A stretch of 15,706 bases of DNA from an uncultured Eubacteriales bacterium (GTDB taxonomy: Bacteria > Bacillota > Clostridia > Oscillospirales > Oscillospiraceae): NCBI GenBank assembly GCA_900549495.1, contig UROL01000025.1, positions 1-15,706 of the forward strand. Reading direction: 5' to 3'. This document shows positions 14,798-15,706 of this stretch, in pieces; position 1 is the stretch's first letter, and each line of letters opens with the position of its first letter. Both the position numbers and the translations under genes were made by a program. The notes below the pieces were generated by a model, which made no database searches, was not told the origin of the DNA, and saw nothing but the letters and a program-made list of their open reading frames with translations.

Positions 14798-14836
14798 CAA
14801 AAGAAAAGGGTGCATCTGCCGCATACAGATACACCC
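14798..14836 (-). terminator. Minus-strand intrinsic terminator with no coding gene upstream
   Basis: In minus-strand RNA, 14836-14826 pairs with 14818-14808 as 11 consecutive pairs including one U-G wobble, followed by TTTTCTTTT. Read as plus-strand RNA the wobble becomes a C-A mismatch and there is no U-run, so the orientation is minus. No protein gene ends just upstream, so it must stop a non-coding transcript or attenuate the sensor-kinase mRNA. Confidence 0.7.
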
Positions 14837-14958
14837 GGGCGGGGGAGGCGCGGTTTACCACCATAGGGTGGCCAGCACCGCTATTGCCCGGTGGGCCCCT
14901 TCCTTGGAAAGAAACCGGCGGTCATAGCCTACACAGACCTTTGCCCCGGGCATTCAAT
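14808..14958 (-). ncRNA. Candidate structured small RNA or leader, family not recognised
   Basis: A minus-strand promoter-like pair, TTCCCA-17-TATACT (14965-14993), predicts a start near 14958. The transcript would run to the terminator at 14808-14836. Within it, complementary blocks can form CCGGGC/GCCCGG (14946-14951 with 14886-14891), GACC/GGTC inside that, and GCGGT/ACCGC (14850-14854, 14877-14881) enclosing CCACC/GGTGG (14858-14862, 14867-14871). Together they make a compact ~150-nt structured RNA with its own stop. I could not match it to a known family. No open reading frame with a ribosome site is seen. Confidence 0.35.
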
Positions 14959-15106
14959 ACCGTCAGTATACCGGAAAAAGGACAGAATGGGAAGCCCCCG
15001 GAATGCGCCTTCTTGTCTATCCTTGCACTGCTGTGCTGAAAAAGTGCAAAGTAGGGTTAGCCCAGGATTTCAGTACTGCTTTTTTCTGCAAAAAACGAAA
15101 AATACA

Positions 15107-15135
15107 TTGAAAAAAAGGGCGCAATGTGTTATATT
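15107..15135 (+). promoter_or_regulatory. Promoter of the riboswitch-controlled transcript
   Basis: TTGAAA (15107-15112), 17 bp, TATATT (15130-15135), with TGT directly before the -10 (extended -10). The expected start is near 15142, about 33 nt before the aptamer and 354 nt before the coding start. Confidence 0.82.
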
Positions 15136-15174
15136 TACTCAGCATGGACAATCTCCCGTAAAAGTGAATATCAG

Positions 15175-15309
15175 CATCGGAATGAAGGAACTGTGTGCAA
15201 TCCACAGACTGTAACGGCAACTGTAACGCAGAGCGACCTCCAATACGCCACTGGGCAACTGGGAAGGCGGAGGAAGCGGTGAAGCGGAGTCAGGATATTT
15301 CATCCGGTG
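15175..15309 (+). promoter_or_regulatory. Cobalamin (B12) riboswitch aptamer
   Basis: Conserved cobalamin-riboswitch blocks occur in order: GGAA (15187-15190), a hairpin CTGTG/CACAG carrying GCAATCC, GCAACTGTAA (15217-15226), GCCACTG (15247-15253), GGGAAGG (15261-15267), and AGTCAGGA of the B12 box (15288-15295). CCTCC (15237-15241) pairs with GGAGG (15269-15273). The usual 3' CCTGCC is replaced by TTCATCC (15299-15305). It pairs with ATGAA (15182-15186) and GG upstream, so the closing stem is kept by compensating changes. The outer stem CATCGG/CCGGTG (15175-15180, 15304-15309) closes the element. It senses an adenosyl- or aquo-cobalamin type corrinoid; which one is not decided here. Confidence 0.93.
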
Positions 15310-15352
15310 GCATTGTTTCCGATTAAAACGCTTATGAGTTCTGAAAATTCCG

Positions 15353-15390
15353 TCAGAGCAGTACGTATGTGCTGCTCTGATTTGCTTTTT
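15353..15390 (+). terminator. Riboswitch expression-platform terminator
   Basis: TCAGAGCAG (15353-15361) pairs with CTGCTCTGA (15372-15380), extended inward by three further pairs around a GTAT loop, and is followed by TTTGCTTTTT (15381-15390). It lies 44 nt after the aptamer and 106 nt before the coding start, so cobalamin binding should promote termination and switch the downstream gene off. Confidence 0.88.
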
Positions 15391-15495
15391 CGGGAGCGTT
15401 ATATCCAGCCTCAGCGCCTTTACTGTGAGATTCCCATGTGAATCTGGGATGGTACCAAGCAAACGCTACCATTCGAAACAGGAGGCGTAATTTTT

Positions 15496-15706
15496 ATGTC
15501 AAAATTACGGACAAGAATTCTTGCATTTCTGCTGGCAATTTCCATGCTGGTGGGCTACGTCCTGCCCGCTGGGGCAGAGGCGAATCCCCCCGCAGCAGAG
15601 CCAACCGGTGAGGTAGCCCCGGAGCCCGCTCCGGAGCCCGAGGTACAGCCGACGGCTCCGGCTGCCCAGCCGGAGGAGCCGGAGCAACCGGAGGTTGCCC
15701 CCACCC
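15496..15706 (+). CDS. Secreted Pro/Glu-rich protein under B12 riboswitch control, 5' part
   Basis: Only the first 70 codons are in the window. The start is ATG 15496, ten bases after AGGAGG (15480-15485). The N-terminus MSKLRTRILAFLLAISMLV is a signal peptide (basic n-region, hydrophobic core, likely cleavage near PAGAEA). From about residue 29 the sequence is Pro/Glu/Ala-rich (PEPAPEPEVQP, QPEEPEQPEV), a likely extended cell-wall-spanning linker. No functional domain is visible yet. Position behind a cobalamin riboswitch suggests a role in corrinoid capture. Surface transcobalamin-like (DUF4430) proteins in Firmicutes have such regulation, but that identity is inference. The linker resembles the one in the kinase at 401-3499. 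Confidence 0.88.
   Translation, partial: MSKLRTRILAFLLAISMLVGYVLPAGAEANPPAAEPTGEVAPEPAPEPEVQPTAPAAQPEEPEQPEVAPT

Noticed and set aside
14697..14864. Longer N-terminus for the sensor kinase from ATG 14864
   Set aside because: No ribosome site, and the segment spans a minus-strand terminator and the likely promoter; ATG 14696 has AAGGAGG at ideal spacing.
14865..14881. T-box-like AGGGTGG...ACCGC on the plus strand
   Set aside because: The two halves are separated by extra bases, no stem I or specifier region precedes them, and no aminoacyl or amino-acid gene follows.
14898..14951. Resemblance to a cyclic-di-GMP-I riboswitch on the minus strand (GCAAAGG ... TATGACCGCCGG)
   Set aside because: The first helix with its GNRA loop and the matching receptor are not present, so only short stretches resemble the consensus.
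1..15706. tRNA, rRNA, CRISPR array, insertion sequence or prophage
   Set aside because: Reading both strands gave no tRNA-like cloverleaf, regularly spaced repeats, transposase or phage genes.

Overview
The window is GC-rich, Gram-positive DNA. Shine-Dalgarno sites are strong (AGGAGG type), sigma-A promoters are recognisable, and intrinsic terminators close most units. Gene content is typical of anaerobic gut Clostridia (Oscillospiraceae/Ruminococcaceae-like): a Ser/Thr kinase with fibronectin-like ectodomain, a YesM/YesN two-component pair with a sugar ABC transporter lacking its own ATPase, a ferredoxin-type aldo/keto reductase, and a cobalamin riboswitch. The taxonomic placement is inference from gene content and sequence style. 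The first 28 bases are an untrimmed Nextera adapter, so the left end is a sequencing-contig end.

Layout. 29-257 (-): 5' part of a zinc-ribbon protein, divergent from 401-3499 (+), a membrane Ser/Thr kinase with a long Pro/Glu linker, one transmembrane helix and about four FN3-like repeats. 3649-4218 (+): zinc-dependent phospholipase C-like protein with its own promoter and terminator. 4410-6052 (-): two-gene redox operon (aldo/keto reductase with two 4Fe-4S motifs, then flavodoxin). It is divergent from a MerR regulator (6174-6563, +), which is followed by a cytoplasmic GH3 beta-glucosidase (6613-8847, +). 8917-14696 (-): carbohydrate-uptake locus in the order sensor kinase, solute-binding protein, permease 1, permease 2, AraC-type response regulator. 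14697-15495 has no protein gene. It holds a candidate minus-strand structured RNA with terminator, then a plus-strand promoter, a cobalamin riboswitch and its terminator. 15496-15706 (+): start of a secreted Pro/Glu-rich protein cut by the window end.

How the parts work together. The sensor kinase and response regulator flank the transporter they probably control. The binding protein has a strong promoter and a 3' stem-loop likely to keep its transcript abundant. Imported oligosaccharide could be cut by the signal-peptide-less GH3 enzyme encoded convergently next door. The MerR protein very probably controls the redox operon: its operator sits in a 19-bp promoter spacer, the hallmark architecture of the family. 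The secreted protein at the right end is predicted to be made when cobalamin is scarce, which makes it a candidate surface corrinoid-capture protein.
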